The notes beneath the pieces were generated by a model. It was given only the letters and a program-made list of their open reading frames with translations, did not search any database and was not told the origin of the DNA. The translations under genes and the position numbers were made by a program. Of a DNA stretch of 64,000 nt, positions 10,150 through 21,584 are shown piece after piece; position 1 is the first letter of the stretch, and each line of letters opens with the position of its first letter. The stretch is from Histomonas meleagridis. Its lineage: Eukaryota; Parabasalia; Tritrichomonadida; Dientamoebidae. Location of the stretch: NCBI GenBank assembly GCA_020186115.1, contig WSYJ01000138.1:682001-746000 (forward strand). The letters run 5' to 3'.

Positions 10150-10805
10150 ATATTGAACAATAATATTGCAACAAAAATTCCTGAAAAAATTGAAAATAAG
10201 GATTTTCTTCAAGCATTATAAAAGATTGAAAAAATAATTTTTGATTTAAACAAACATAATATAATTAGTTTGGTTGAATCTACATTAAAATACATTGATA
10301 AAGAATTTATGGATTCATTTAATTTCATAATTTGTCGAATTATTTATGCATATTATGTTTCATAATTCAATTATAATTCAGGTTTTATCTTTTTAGTACT
10401 TCTTGAATCAAGAGAAAATAAAAATTCTGATCAAAATATTTTGTTTGTTTTAATAGAAATTCTCTTTTCGATTAATTCAGTTGAAGCTGTTTATATTCTT
10501 AGAGAAATTTATAAAAGCATCAATGTAAAATCATCAAGTAGTGTTTAAATTCTTTTCGAACAAAAAGGGATTGATATTAATATTAAAGATAATAGATTAT
10601 GTTATTTAATATTTTATTTCATTATATAATATTTATAAATCATCAATGGAAATTAAATAAATTAAATGATACAGCATTTAAGAAAGCATCAGAGTTTAGT
10701 CACACAGAAATCATCAAATTATTTCAAGAATATGAACAAAATAATAATGTTAATAACAATGATAAGGCAAATGTAACATTACTTAGAAGGTGTTCAAATG
10801 AATAA
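10150..10805 (+). pseudogene. decayed DUF3447/ankyrin gene
   Basis: Broken frames encode pieces of the family N-terminal domain, then one ankyrin unit around GIDINIKD followed, after an 80-nt spacer, by TAFKKASEFSHTEIIKLF. The spacer falls at the same point of the repeat, and has the same length, as in the 15-kb and 42-47-kb loci. Several in-frame stops show decay. Confidence 0.65.
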
Positions 10806-11005
10806 TTTTTTTTTTCTTAATTTTCACAAGTTTCTCTGTAAGTCGTGAGTAAAAATAACACAAAGAATTGATAAAACATTATAATATTCATTTTAGCTTG
10901 AAATGATCAATAACATTCATATTCTCGAATTTATTTGATTCGCAAACATAAACATTTTTAGATAATTTTTAACATTTAAAGCCAAAAATCAGTTTTATTT
11001 TGATT

Positions 11006-11926
11006 TTATTTAAAATTCATTTCGATTGAGATGTTCGGAGTCACTTTTTCAAACTTCGGCAACAAAATTTTGCATTTTGCATCAAACGAACCGAATTGTT
11101 TCCTTAGTGACAAATATGTACTCCCAGATGCACCTGTTTTGAACATTGCATCAATTGATTTATAATTTGTAGCAACACCAAAATTGATATCGAAATTACC
11201 TTTAAGTACCTTTTTTGCATTGACTGCAAAACGGAAATCACCAAGCTTAGTTTCCGCTTTTGCTTGAATAGTTTTGTTTTTCAAATTGTCAATTTTGAAT
11301 TGACCAGTTAATTTGTCATGATTTGTTTCCATAAAAGCACCAATAGTATTAGAGTGTTGCTCAAATTGCCTGGAAAAGCGATAAAATGCAAAAATATTTG
11401 AGGTTCCGATTGATGTTATTGAAGAAATTTCATCAGTTGTAAAGGAAAATATTTGTCTTAAGTATGGAAGAGTTATATCTAACTTAGCTGATATTGTTTT
11501 ACCATATTTTAAATCAATATTTGTGTTTAATCGAGGAATCCTAAATTGTGAAGCAAGAGAAAAAATGTTTTTCCCTCTGAAATAGTGTGACTCGAAAACA
11601 AATTTATGACCTGAAATATAAAACGGATGTGTGAATTCAAAGTTAGGATGTAATGTTCCACTTGGTATGAATTTATCTAATGAAATTACTAATTTTGATT
11701 CTCCCATTTGTGGTAGGAAAGAAAAAATTGGGCTTTCACTACTTTCACCAAATGAACAAGTAAAAATACCATAAGGTGAATTACAAATTGAATTCATTGA
11801 GTAATGATCTCCATTTTTATTTAACAGTATTGAATTTTCATCTTTAGAAACCTTTAGTGTTTGACCTTCCGGTATTTCATTTTTTAATATTTCCTTACCA
11901 ATTTGATTTACTTTCTCGCTGTTCAT
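11006..11926 (-). CDS. beta-barrel protein, probable hydrogenosomal outer-membrane porin/Tom40-like
   Basis: A 306-residue protein without signal peptide. From about residue 75 onward it is built of many short amphipathic beta strands with aromatic girdle residues (FKLVIS, FKFVFESHYF, GKTISAKLDITLP, GDFRFAVNAKK, GSTYLSLRKQFGSF) and ends with a hydrophobic-alternating strand ISIEMNFK like a SAM/beta-signal. Length and strand pattern fit the eukaryotic porin/Tom40 superfamily, which in trichomonads sits in the hydrogenosomal outer membrane. The strict Tom40 beta-signal glycine is missing, so porin-like is the safest label. An AACGGT box lies 30 nt upstream. Confidence 0.5.
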   Translation of the reverse strand: MNSEKVNQIGKEILKNEIPEGQTLKVSKDENSILLNKNGDHYSMNSICNSPYGIFTCSFGESSESPIFSFLPQMGESKLVISLDKFIPSGTLHPNFEFTHPFYISGHKFVFESHYFRGKNIFSLASQFRIPRLNTNIDLKYGKTISAKLDITLPYLRQIFSFTTDEISSITSIGTSNIFAFYRFSRQFEQHSNTIGAFMETNHDKLTGQFKIDNLKNKTIQAKAETKLGDFRFAVNAKKVLKGNFDINFGVATNYKSIDAMFKTGASGSTYLSLRKQFGSFDAKCKILLPKFEKVTPNISIEMNFK

Positions 11927-12082
11927 TGATCAATTAAACGTTCGTTTTTTATGAAAACGGTTATTATAAACTTTTCAAAATCACATCACACCTTCATTTA
12001 AATAGTTTACATTATAATTTAATAATAATTAAAAAAAAATAAAAAATACGCTTTTATTACTGCAATTTATTTCTGTTTATAA

Positions 12083-13849
12083 TTATTGACCACTAATTTT
12101 GGAAAGAACATTTTTACCATAATCATAATTCATTAGCTCTGCATATTGGTGTGGTGTACAATTAATAAGAAAATAACTCCACGAAAACAAAATAACAAAC
12201 AACACATTTCAAATTCACATCGATTCCTTCTTTTGCTAATAACAAGTCAACGATTTCATCATTTTTTTCAACGACAGCCCAATGTAAAGGTGTTCTTCCA
12301 ATTATATCCTGTATATTAACATTTATATTCTTTTCATTCAATAGTACTTTAGCGCATTCGAATTTTCTATTTTTTAAAGCGATATGCAAAGGAGTTCTTT
12401 CGAAATTATCCTGAGCATTAACATCAGCTCCATCGATTGTTAGTAATTTTTCTAAAACCTCTTTATAACCATAATAAGCAGATGTATGTAATTGAGTTTT
12501 AAATAAAAAGAACAAACATTCAACAAATAAAAAAAACAGAGAAACAAACAAAAAAATTATCCTATATTTTGTAATTTCGAAACCTTTTTTCGAAAGAATT
12601 GCTAAAGCGATTTTTATTGATCCTGAATATAATGCGAAATCGATTGGTGTATGAAAAGAAAAAAAAGAAATTCCATAAACATCAAACAAATACAACTACA
12701 TTTTTGATTTAAATTAATGTTTTTTTGTTCGACAAGAAGTCTAACAATATCATAATGACCATATAAAGAAGCATAATGAAGAGGCGTTTCAAAAACGCCG
12801 TTCCTAAAGTTAATATCAGCTCCATTTTGAATGCACCATAAAGTCATATGAATATTATTAGTTCCAATTGCTTGATGAAGTATAGTGCCGACTTTAGTAT
12901 TCGGATCAATTAAAGTCGATTTACTTTCCAAATATTTAATTAAATTGTTTCGATGATGACTTGCAGCGATCAAAAAACAATTTTCGAACTTAAAGTCTTC
13001 TATTAAAGGAAAAATTTTATCGCTTGAACCTGATGTAGCAAACATTTCAATAGTTCGTTTAGCTTCATCCATTCCATTTGTTTTTGCACCTTTCCCAAGT
13101 AAAAATTTAAAACATTTTGGAGCATTAAAATATGCAGCTAAATGAATTAAACTTGGTTTCCGTTCAAGAACATAAAAGCGATCATAACATGATGGTTCAA
13201 GCGTATAATATAAAAAACAATTTTGAAGACCATTTGGATCATCTTTAAGAAAGCATTCAATACATGGATCATCATTCAAACCTTTAGAACGTAAGGTTTT
13301 AAGCAATGAAAAGTCATTCGCAAAAAGCGAATCTTTGCGTTTCCAAAATGATTCAATGTCAGGTGTTGTGAAGCTTGAAGGAGGTTGGGTGATCGAATTA
13401 AAGAGATCAGGATCAATCTCTTTGATTTCTGGGGCAAACCAGACAAAAAGAAGTGAATATTCATAAATGGAACTGGTAGAAATAAAGTATCTGAATCTTG
13501 ACATGATATCATCAATGGAAAAAAAGTGGCTTTCATATAAACAAAAATAAAAATATGGCCTAAAGCATTGGTTTTCTTTTTGAAAATCTAGTTCTTCAAA
13601 AAGAACTGTTTTGAAATTGGGAATTATTGATGATATATCTATGCATAATTTAACATATAATGGAATAGAAAACGGACGAAAGCTTGATGCATAGTTTAGT
13701 ATGTGAGCAAGCGATTCAACTCCATCATCTGTTCTGAGATATTGATTGGAAACTATGGTTTCTTTTACCGTTTCATAATTTTCTTCACTAATGCTTTCAA
13801 TGCTTTCTTGTATAGCTTCCAAGTTTTTTAAAATACTTAAAGGATCCAT
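12083..13849 (-). pseudogene. DUF3447/ankyrin protein with T-rich insertions between repeats
   Basis: The first ATG is at 13849. About 330 residues form the DUF3447-type N-terminal domain, followed by ankyrin repeats (TPLHYASLYGHYDIVRLLVE, TPLHIALKNRKFECAKVLLN, TPLHWAVVEKNDEIVDLLLA) down to the stop at 12083. Three GT/T-rich insertions of 50, 69 and 49 nt interrupt the loop between repeats; the 69-nt one is in frame and the other two shift frame. Repeat coding is preserved on both sides of each. I found no GT-AG pair that would splice them out cleanly. It may be a pseudogene or a gene with non-canonical introns. Confidence 0.7.
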
Positions 13850-14460
13850 TTCTTCAGAATTTTGTAATTTTTTGGTATCACATAAAGTTGGCAAAAAACA
13901 AGTACGATAGGTTTTCTGAAGTTTACAATATCACAAGAGTATTTTATCACGCCCAACATGTAGTTATGGCTTATTTCAGATTGGAATAAGTTTCAAAATC
14001 TAGATTTCAAAAAAAAATTCTTAAATTCTCTCATAAATTCCCTCCATTTTTTAAGAGTGCTTAAAAAATAGCCATTGGCAAGTAACTTTAGCTTCATTTA
14101 ACAAATATTGAGTAAAATTTCATTTATTTATTTCAACGCGTTTTCTCTCAGCATTTTTTGTATATATGGGATTTTCCATGCATTTCTGGAACTTTTCCCC
14201 AGTCACTTTTACAATTAAGGAAATATAAAAAAAGTATACATTACGAAATAAACTATTCAATAAAATCAAATATAAAATATATTTATCTCATCAAGCAGCC
14301 AATTACTTATAAATTTCTAAATTATTTATAAATATTAAGTATCATAAAAAATTTATGTTAAACTCTCTGCCAATATAGTGTATATTCAAATTTGAATTGG
14401 TATATCGGCTAGCCGAAATAGTTCATTTTTCCACACGAAACCAAAAGAACATTGCGAATG
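13850..14460. other. no gene seen
   Basis: Intergenic region between two divergently oriented broken ankyrin loci; A+T-rich with no convincing feature. Confidence 0.5.
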
Positions 14461-15726
14461 GGAAATACTTCTATCAATAAATCAAGTAATTTTTGGTTTG
14501 AATGATAAAATTTCTCTAAGTATTTAGGTTTAATAATCAACAAATTTGATGAAATCCATCCTTTATCTTATGATTTAATTATTATTCAAATGATATATTA
14601 TTCCTTTGTGATTAAAAATAATAATGTAGATTTATTTTTGAATTTTATAAAAAAAATATGAGCATTATGATATTAATACAAATGAATCATCTTATCTTCT
14701 TGAAGCTATGATTGAACATAATTTTCTTGAACCAAAGATGTAAAAAACAACCAGAGTGCTTATTTTGTACATTATATACCTAACAACAAATTAGCAATCC
14801 ATTTAAGGGAATATGGTTTAGTAAATTATGAAGAACATTCAAAGAATGATTGGGAATTATCTTTATGAAAGTAAAATTGAAGAAATTAATAATTTAGAAG
14901 AACTTGGAAAGTTGTGTATTTCATATCATAATTATGAAATATTTTCATTTTTACTTAAAGAAGGAATGAAAATCAATGATGATATTATTAATGAATCAGC
15001 AATTATTAGAAACATTTTTTTAGTTGAATATTTTCTTAAAGAGCATGCAATTCCGCATGATATTTTGGTACTATCAGTTGGATCAGGAAATATTGAACTT
15101 ACGTTCTTGAACAAGAAGGGATTGATATTAATGCCGAAGTTATTTATATGTTTTATTTAATTTTTATTTTAATCATTTGGAAATTCAAAATATTATTAGG
15201 AAATTATTTAAATTCTTTAATACAGCACTTATGAAAGCATCTTCAAATGGTCATACAGAAATTGTTAAATTACTTCTTGAACAAGAAGGAATTGATATTA
15301 AAGCTAAAAATATTTATTTGTTTTATTTAAGATTTATTTTCATAATTTGGAAATTATTCAAAATATTTGGAACAGCACTAATGCTGGCATCTAAAATTGG
15401 TAATGTAGAAATTACTAAATTACTTCTTAAACATGAAGGGATTAACATTAATGATAAAAATATTTATTCGTTTTATTTAAAATTTATTTTGAAAATATAA
15501 TAATTAATAATTATTTTTGGGAATCATTCAAATTATTTTCTACAGCACTTATGTGCGCAATTCAAAATTTCAACACAGAAATTTTACATTTCAAAATAAT
15601 ATTTGGAATTACTTATTAACATTTGAAACCGCGCTAATGATAGCATCAGAAAAGAAAAATACATATACTATTCAATTGTTTGCAGACAAAATTCAACATC
15701 AGAAATGTGGCCACATTCTAAAATAA
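14461..15726 (+). pseudogene. decayed DUF3447/ankyrin gene with spacers
   Basis: ATG-initiated start at 14461, broken within 20 codons. Family N-terminal pieces resume around 14828-15110 (LEELGKLCISYHNYEIFSFL), followed by ankyrin units at about 15225, 15385 and 15550. Spacers between units measure 80, 60 and 80 nt; the 60-nt one keeps frame and the two 80-nt ones shift it. The last unit has an internal deletion. It parallels the 42-47-kb locus, which carries nearly the same N-terminal motif (LEDLGKKCISSHNYEIFIFL). Confidence 0.7.
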
Positions 15727-16306
15727 AAAGATTCGAAAGGATAAAATGAAAAACTTAATTATTGAAATAAACCTTTTATAAATTCACTTTGTTTTAACAG
15801 ATTTTTATTAACTCATGAAATTTGATTAATATTATTATAAACTTCATATAATAATTTTGCTTCAAAATTTGATATATTGAATATTTTATTAGGGTGGATT
15901 TTTGTGATCAAAACCGATTTTTTTGAGCTAATCTTTTGCTATCTAGTTGGCAATATTTTTAATTTTCTTATGGCGAAATGGGATAATTTGATTTTATTAT
16001 AAAAATATAATTGAAAGTTATTGAAAACACACTCAAAAATCGTTATGTGATCAAAATAAATTCAAAATTTAAATTTGCCTTCACCCTTGGGGACAAGCTT
16101 GATATATATGTATATTTCATTGAAGAATTTTTCAAATGAGCATTTTGACATCACCTGTATCATATAAGAAACTTTGAATAAACTACAATCATTTCTAAAA
16201 TGTGATCATGGCGTCCTCAAAAACGTTATCATTCAAAAATTTTCACTCAAAAAGTCACTATAAAATCTTGTATTCTAGCAAAACGGCATTTTTGGTAAAA
16301 TTTTAT
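15727..16306. other. no gene seen; upstream region of the TBC gene
   Basis: About 580 bp without coding signal. An AACGG box at 16282-16286 and an initiator-like TCATATA immediately precede the TBC gene. Confidence 0.5.
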
Positions 16307-16313
16307 TCATATA
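16307..16313 (+). promoter_or_regulatory. initiator-like element (TCATATA) of the TBC gene
   Basis: Trichomonad transcription commonly starts at an Inr of the type TCA-Y/A-T within about 20 nt of the ATG. TCATATA ends 1 nt before the ATG at 16315. Short motif in an A+T-rich region, so support is only positional. Confidence 0.3.
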
Positions 16314-16314
16314 C

Positions 16315-17880
16315 ATGGATGAAAATGAAATTTTTCAGGCTGATGTACAATTAGGAATCACTGAAGAAACATATTGCAGTGGAACTTTCTTTTTATATCT
16401 AAACAATGGATATGCATATTTTGAATGGAAGCCTTCTAATCAAATTTCCGATTATTTAAGAAATTTTTATATTCCAAGCCTTATTGTTATTCCGTTTTAT
16501 CAAATAGATGAGCTTAAAAGAATTGATCTTTCAACTCTCATTTTTATTATGAAAGATTCTCAAAAATTAGAATTCAGGTTCACTGGAGAATGTGATGTAG
16601 TCATTACTTCTTTACAAGAAAAATTATGGAACTATAAACTTGTAACCAGCTACAATAACAAATCCATCAATTTAAATCCTGCAAATATGAAAAATCCACC
16701 CATAGATGCCATTCCTACCAATCCAATTTCATCTAGCAATGCGCACAATCTTGAAATCCACAATAAAATTATTAAAAAATTAATTTCTTCCTCAGAAAAC
16801 AAACATGAAATTCCTGTATCGATAGAAGACTTTAATAACTTTGATAAACTTGATAAACTCAGGAACGAAATTTTTCATCGTGGTATTGATCATAAATCTC
16901 GAGCATTTATATGGCCTTATCTTTTAGATGTCATTCCAACCAATTCTAATGGTGCTAAAGTCGAAGAACATCTTCAACGCCTCCAGAAAGTGTACGAATC
17001 CATATTTAACCAAGCAAGACAGTTCACAAATTTTCAAAAGTCTACACGCGGCAAAATTAAAAACATTACAACGGTTATACACAACGATGTGGCACGCAAC
17101 GATAGGAATATGCCTGCGTTTCATGATAACGATTCACCTAACCTTGAGCTTTTGAAAAATGTTTTAACAACATACGCATTATATAATCGTGATTCAGGAT
17201 ATGTTCAAGGAATGAATGATATCGTAACTCCATTTATTCTATTGTATATTAAATATTGGGAAAATGGAGAAGCAATTTTTTATGATGACTCAAGGAAAAG
17301 CCAAAAAGAAGCAGAAAGTTTTATTTTTTGGAACTTCGTTAACTTCATGAGCATTACTCAACAATATATAATTTTTAATGATTTTTCTGTTAACCATGAA
17401 ATTGCATTAAAAAAAATTCGGAAAATTGTTCAAATTATTCATCGTCCCCTGTCAAATTTACTTGATGAGTCTGGAGTAACTTACATGTTCTTCTTAATTA
17501 GACCTTTTATGCTGTTCCTGAAAAGAGATTTAAAAGAAGAAGACGTCTTCAGGCTGTGGGATTCAATAATAACCGCAAAATCTTTGGGTTTTCCGATGTT
17601 TACAACGACGGTTTTGTTTATGCTGGGGTACCCCGACTTTTTGATGTCAAAAGATGGAAAAACAGAAAAATTTGGATTGTTCATGGGTAACATTGGAAAA
17701 GAAATAAATGTCGAATACATAATTAAAATGGCGGATAAATTAGAGCAAGAAATTAATGATTTGGAAGATATGGAATTGAAAAATGAAATTATACAACCAA
17801 TTCAGGAAAATACGGAATTGCTTGACTACCAGCCTAAGTATTTGAAGTTAAGTAAAATTGTTGAAAAAAAATATATTTAA
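16315..17880 (+). CDS. TBC-domain Rab GTPase-activating protein
   Basis: 521 residues. An N-terminal region of about 170 residues is followed by a TBC domain (about 185-440), with the start motif IFHRGIDHKSRAFIWPYLL, the arginine-finger motif IHNDVARNDR (about 254-263) and the glutamine-finger motif YVQGMND (about 295-301). Both dual-finger catalytic residues are present, so it should stimulate GTP hydrolysis by a Rab in membrane traffic. The layout, with a lipid- or PH-like N-terminal domain, resembles TBC1D15/Gyp7-type proteins; the Rab partner cannot be inferred. Confidence 0.88.
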   Translation: MDENEIFQADVQLGITEETYCSGTFFLYLNNGYAYFEWKPSNQISDYLRNFYIPSLIVIPFYQIDELKRIDLSTLIFIMKDSQKLEFRFTGECDVVITSLQEKLWNYKLVTSYNNKSINLNPANMKNPPIDAIPTNPISSSNAHNLEIHNKIIKKLISSSENKHEIPVSIEDFNNFDKLDKLRNEIFHRGIDHKSRAFIWPYLLDVIPTNSNGAKVEEHLQRLQKVYESIFNQARQFTNFQKSTRGKIKNITTVIHNDVARNDRNMPAFHDNDSPNLELLKNVLTTYALYNRDSGYVQGMNDIVTPFILLYIKYWENGEAIFYDDSRKSQKEAESFIFWNFVNFMSITQQYIIFNDFSVNHEIALKKIRKIVQIIHRPLSNLLDESGVTYMFFLIRPFMLFLKRDLKEEDVFRLWDSIITAKSLGFPMFTTTVLFMLGYPDFLMSKDGKTEKFGLFMGNIGKEINVEYIIKMADKLEQEINDLEDMELKNEIIQPIQENTELLDYQPKYLKLSKIVEKKYI

Positions 17881-18097
17881 ACATAAATTTAAATTATTAT
17901 TTTGAATTATATCTTTGTTTTTCTTAAGATATTTTTAATTCTAATTGGGTTTTGTGATGTGTTTGTTTAAACAAGGCTTTGCATATTACAACTCTAGATT
18001 TTTGTCGAGCAAACAAAAAAGTTTTGCAAATGTGATGTGACTTTTGTCACTTTTATTTGATAAAATCGGTTTTGTGAAATCGATAGATATTTAAGTT

Positions 18098-19135
18098 ATG
18101 TTTTTACTGTTCTGTTTTGCTGCTTCAAAAAAATTTGAGCTAACTGATGAAAATGTCATAAAGGCCATAGAAGATTCATACAAGTCTCCAATGTTTCTCT
18201 TCTTTTATAAGCCAAATTGTCCAAGATGCAAAAATCTTCCTGAATTATTTAATGAGTTAACCAACAAGACAGAAAACGAAAACATTCTTCTAGCTGCTAT
18301 TGATTGCTCGAATAGCCAACTGGGGATGGCATTAGGAGTAACTGCTCTTCCACATTTCATATTTATTTCTTCACCAAATCCAAATTATTGGTTTCATTCA
18401 CGCTCAATGACTCTCCCTAAAATGGAGGACCTTATACATAGGTATGTTACACCTAATGTTACCAAAATCACAAGTTCTTCACAAACCACAGATTTCATCA
18501 AACGAGTCAGGAAAGGAGGTTCTGTTTTCCAACTCACCGTTCCAGAAGAAGGTCATCCACTTATCCAACAATTTACTGATATATCCATAAAATATCTCGG
18601 ATTATATTGCACCTTCATTTACGATATAAATCCCGAAGTTACAAGCCCAACACTTACTGTATACCGCTCTACTGAATGTTCTCTTTCATTTTCTATAAGC
18701 GATGAATCTCAACTCGAACAAATAATTGAACAATATCGATTTTCACACTATCGTTCTCTTAACTGGTACGAATGGAACCGATTCTTCCTTCAATCTCCAT
18801 CAATTGTTTTCCTTAATAATCGAAATACGGTAGAAAAATCTGGTGCTCATGATTTATTCAAAAATATATCGAAAGAATACTGCAATAAAATGGAAATTGG
18901 AATAAATGACGTTGGCAAAGAAGTAACAATTTTGACCAATACTCATCAGCCAGCAATTGAGGAAACAAATGTATTGTATGCATATCCAAAGAAACAATGC
19001 TCACTAATGAAGAGTTATAAAGAAGGATTTGAAGGAATAAAGGCGATGATAGAAGGCGCTGAGAATGATGAGAAATGTATGAAATTTGAATCGAATACAT
19101 TCCCAATGAAAGAGGAGACAAATCAAGAACTATGA
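18098..19135 (+). CDS. thioredoxin-fold PDI-like ER protein
   Basis: 345 residues with a short signal peptide (MFLLFCFAAS). An N-terminal thioredoxin domain holds the active-site motif CPRC (Cys41-Cys44) and the cis-proline motif ALPHF (near residue 94). The C-terminal two thirds look like a degenerate second or third thioredoxin fold without CxxC. No KDEL-type retrieval signal is visible at the C-terminus (ends NQEL). Role: thiol-disulfide exchange during folding of secreted proteins. CPRC differs from classical PDI CGHC, so redox properties may be atypical. Confidence 0.75.
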   Translation: MFLLFCFAASKKFELTDENVIKAIEDSYKSPMFLFFYKPNCPRCKNLPELFNELTNKTENENILLAAIDCSNSQLGMALGVTALPHFIFISSPNPNYWFHSRSMTLPKMEDLIHRYVTPNVTKITSSSQTTDFIKRVRKGGSVFQLTVPEEGHPLIQQFTDISIKYLGLYCTFIYDINPEVTSPTLTVYRSTECSLSFSISDESQLEQIIEQYRFSHYRSLNWYEWNRFFLQSPSIVFLNNRNTVEKSGAHDLFKNISKEYCNKMEIGINDVGKEVTILTNTHQPAIEETNVLYAYPKKQCSLMKSYKEGFEGIKAMIEGAENDEKCMKFESNTFPMKEETNQEL

Positions 19136-19315
19136 GTGACATTGAAGACTTTTATAAACATAGCCTTTTTTGCCGTAAGATTATCTTTTTTGCTATTTGA
19201 TTATGATCCAAACTTTGGGGTGGTTCATGTTTGAAAACGTTCAAAAAAAATTATTTTAAAGATTTTAATTTAGTCAAATATATTCATTAAGAGCAATTTC
19301 TCTGATATTTCAGAA

Positions 19316-19396
19316 GACGACTTGGCCGAGTGGTTAAGGCGAGGGATTGCTAATCCCTTGTGCTTGCACGCGTGGGTTCGAATCCCATGGTCGTCG
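19316..19396 (+). tRNA. tRNA-Ser (anticodon GCT)
   Basis: Acceptor stem GACGACT with GGTCGTC, discriminator G, D-arm with the serine-type TGGCCGAGTGG, anticodon stem AGGGA/TCCCT with loop TTGCTAA (anticodon GCT, reads AGC/AGT), a long variable arm (TGTGCTTGCACGC) typical of class II tRNA-Ser, and a T-arm with TTCGAAT. No intron. Confidence 0.95.
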
Positions 19397-19412
19397 TTTT
19401 TTGTTTTTTTTT
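19397..19412 (+). terminator. Pol III terminator of tRNA-Ser
   Basis: T6-G-T9-type run starting at the base after the discriminator. Confidence 0.8.
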
Positions 19413-19727
19413 GAACTAATATTAAAAACACTGATCACAACACCTTAAGCAATTATGGCCTAGCCATACCACATATTCAACAATAATTAATTTCATATTG
19501 GCTATTGTTAGATATGATTAATTTTTTTTTTTAAATATCAAGAAAAAATGGTAAAATTTTGATTACTTGCTTTAATAGTGTATGGAAATCATTATTTGAC
19601 GAAATATCGCATCAAATAAATTTACAATTGGTCGTTTTGATTGATTTAAAAATTAAAAAGTGACATATTTTCTTGTTTTTCACATCACATATCGCTTGCT
19701 CAACGGTTTGGCCCATCCTTTCGAGCG

Positions 19728-20195
19728 ATGTCTGATATCCAAACAGAGCGCGCATTCCAAAAGCAAAAGCAAATTTGCCTTGCTTCAAAGAAATACCGTG
19801 GATCCGATAAGAAACCACGTTACACAAAGAACATTGGCCTTGGAATTACAACACCAAAGTCTGCTATAGAAGGAAATTATATTGACCATAAATGCCCATT
19901 CACAAGCGATGTTTCAATCCGTGGACGCGTTATGCGCGGAGTCGTTGTTTCAACAAAGATGAAGAGAACAGTTATTGTTCGTCGTGATTATCTCCAATAC
20001 ATCCGTAAATACAAGCGTTTCGAAAAACGCCATACAAAGATCCCAGCTCATTGCAGCCCATGCTTCATTGTTAAGGAAGGAGATATTGTTCAAATTGGTG
20101 AATGCCGTCCACTTTCAAAGACAGTTCACTTCAATGTTATTTCTGTTAAGCCTTGCGCTGTTGGTGCTGACAAGAAGCAATTCAGAGTCTTCTAA
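19728..20195 (+). CDS. RPS11: 40S ribosomal protein S11 (uS17)
   Basis: 155 residues covering the whole eukaryotic uS17/S11 family: N-terminal [18 protein letters not shown], the OB-fold core [36 protein letters not shown] segment and C-terminal KKQFRVF. Codon use is more G/C at third positions than in neighbours, as expected for a highly expressed gene. The start is the ATG at 19728, matching the family N-terminus; CCTTTCGAG lies directly upstream. Confidence 0.97.
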   Translation: MSDIQTERAFQKQKQICLASKKYRGSDKKPRYTKNIGLGITTPKSAIEGNYIDHKCPFTSDVSIRGRVMRGVVVSTKMKRTVIVRRDYLQYIRKYKRFEKRHTKIPAHCSPCFIVKEGDIVQIGECRPLSKTVHFNVISVKPCAVGADKKQFRVF

Positions 20196-20228
20196 ACAAG
20201 GAGAAATTTTCTTTTCTTTTTTTCGGTA

Positions 20229-20246
20229 TTTTGGGGCGCCCCAAAA
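20229..20246. promoter_or_regulatory. 18-bp perfect palindrome upstream of MPP-beta
   Basis: TTTTGGGGCGCCCCAAAA, self-complementary over all 18 bases, lies between the uS17 stop and the MPP-beta start, 54 nt before the ATG. An AACGGT box follows at 20257-20262. G/C blocks of this kind stand out in this A+T-rich sequence. It could be a transcription-factor site for the downstream gene or part of the 3' end of uS17. Confidence 0.5.
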
Positions 20247-20300
20247 CGTTAGCTTTAACGGTTTTAACCAAACAGAACAAATTTTTTTGAGTTTGCAGCA

Positions 20301-21584
20301 ATGTCTATTCTTGCCTCGAATGCTGTTCCAAAGATAACTCACCTGTCAAATGGTATAAAAGTTGCCACCATTCCTGTTTTATCTGAACTTTCTACTGTTG
20401 GAATATGGGTAAAATCAGGTTCAATTTACGAAAATAAAGAAAATAATGGTGTTGCTCACTTCTTAGAACATGTTATTTTCCATGGAAATGAAAAATATCC
20501 GCAAGAACAACTTGAAAAATTGGCGGACCAAAAAGGAATAAATCTTAAAGCAGCAACATCTAGAACCACAACATCATTTTTTGCTCTTACAGAACAGAAG
20601 CAAATTCCACAAGCTGTTGACATTCTTTCTCAAATTGTTTTTAATCCCTCAATCACAGACAAAGTTGTTAATCTAGAAAAACCGACAATTCTCGAAGAAG
20701 AATTTGAAGTTGCGCATGACTTCAACGAAGTTCTTTGGGACCGTCTTCACGAAGTCTCATTTCCAGACAGCTCAGTTGGAAGACCAATTCTTGGAACCAA
20801 ACCCACAATCACATCGATCACCCCCAAGATGCTTGTTGAACACCACAGCAAATTCTTTAACCCACATAATTGTTACTTCATCTGTGCTTCAAAGCTCCCA
20901 CATGAACAGATCGTCGAAGCTGTTCATAAAGCAACAGAATTCATCAAGCAATGTAAACCATTCAATATAGAAACGGTCGACAAAATCACAAAAGTGCACT
21001 TTTCGCCAAGAGCGCAACTATTTACATCGAAAGCATTAGATCGCTCATGGTGCGGAATTGGTATTTCTGGTCCATCTCTTTCTGCACCTCTTTACCCTGC
21101 TTGTCAACTTGTTCGCTCCATTATTGGAGATGTTGATCCTGCTTCTCTTCAACGCCCACCTCTTCTCGAATCCAGTTCAATTAAGCGCCTTAGCATTCAG
21201 TATGTTCCTTACAATGCAACCGGTTTACTTGCATTTATTGGTGATACTGATTTTGGGCGCGAACAACAATGGATTGATACAGTTGTCAAAGGTATACAAC
21301 GAGCAACCGTAGATTTAACCGATGATGACCTGAAAATGGGAAAACTACAATTAGTAGATAAACTTTCAAAGAATCTTACATCAACTGTGGCCGTTGCTGA
21401 CGACCTCGGCCTGAATCTTCTGCTAGCGAAGAGTTGGAGGTCACCAGATCAGTGGAAGGAGATAGTAAGCAAAATCACAAAAGAACATATGCAACAATTT
21501 GCGATGACATACTTGAACAAAAAGCCGTTTTCTGCTGTAATGTTCATGCCAACCAACCAAGAGGAGGAAAAGAAACAAAAATAG
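20301..21584 (+). CDS. hydrogenosomal processing peptidase beta subunit (M16 metalloprotease)
   Basis: 427 residues with the inverted zinc-binding motif HFLEH (His53, Glu56, His57) and the distal glutamate in LEEEFE (about residue 133), as in active MPP-beta/M16B enzymes. A second, degenerate M16 half follows, including RSIIGDVDP and LSKNLTSTVAVADDLG. In trichomonads this enzyme removes N-terminal presequences from proteins imported into hydrogenosomes; the partner alpha subunit is not in this window. The ATG at 20301 gives a short N-terminus (MSILASNAV) that could itself be a presequence. Confidence 0.92.
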   Translation: MSILASNAVPKITHLSNGIKVATIPVLSELSTVGIWVKSGSIYENKENNGVAHFLEHVIFHGNEKYPQEQLEKLADQKGINLKAATSRTTTSFFALTEQKQIPQAVDILSQIVFNPSITDKVVNLEKPTILEEEFEVAHDFNEVLWDRLHEVSFPDSSVGRPILGTKPTITSITPKMLVEHHSKFFNPHNCYFICASKLPHEQIVEAVHKATEFIKQCKPFNIETVDKITKVHFSPRAQLFTSKALDRSWCGIGISGPSLSAPLYPACQLVRSIIGDVDPASLQRPPLLESSSIKRLSIQYVPYNATGLLAFIGDTDFGREQQWIDTVVKGIQRATVDLTDDDLKMGKLQLVDKLSKNLTSTVAVADDLGLNLLLAKSWRSPDQWKEIVSKITKEHMQQFAMTYLNKKPFSAVMFMPTNQEEEKKQK

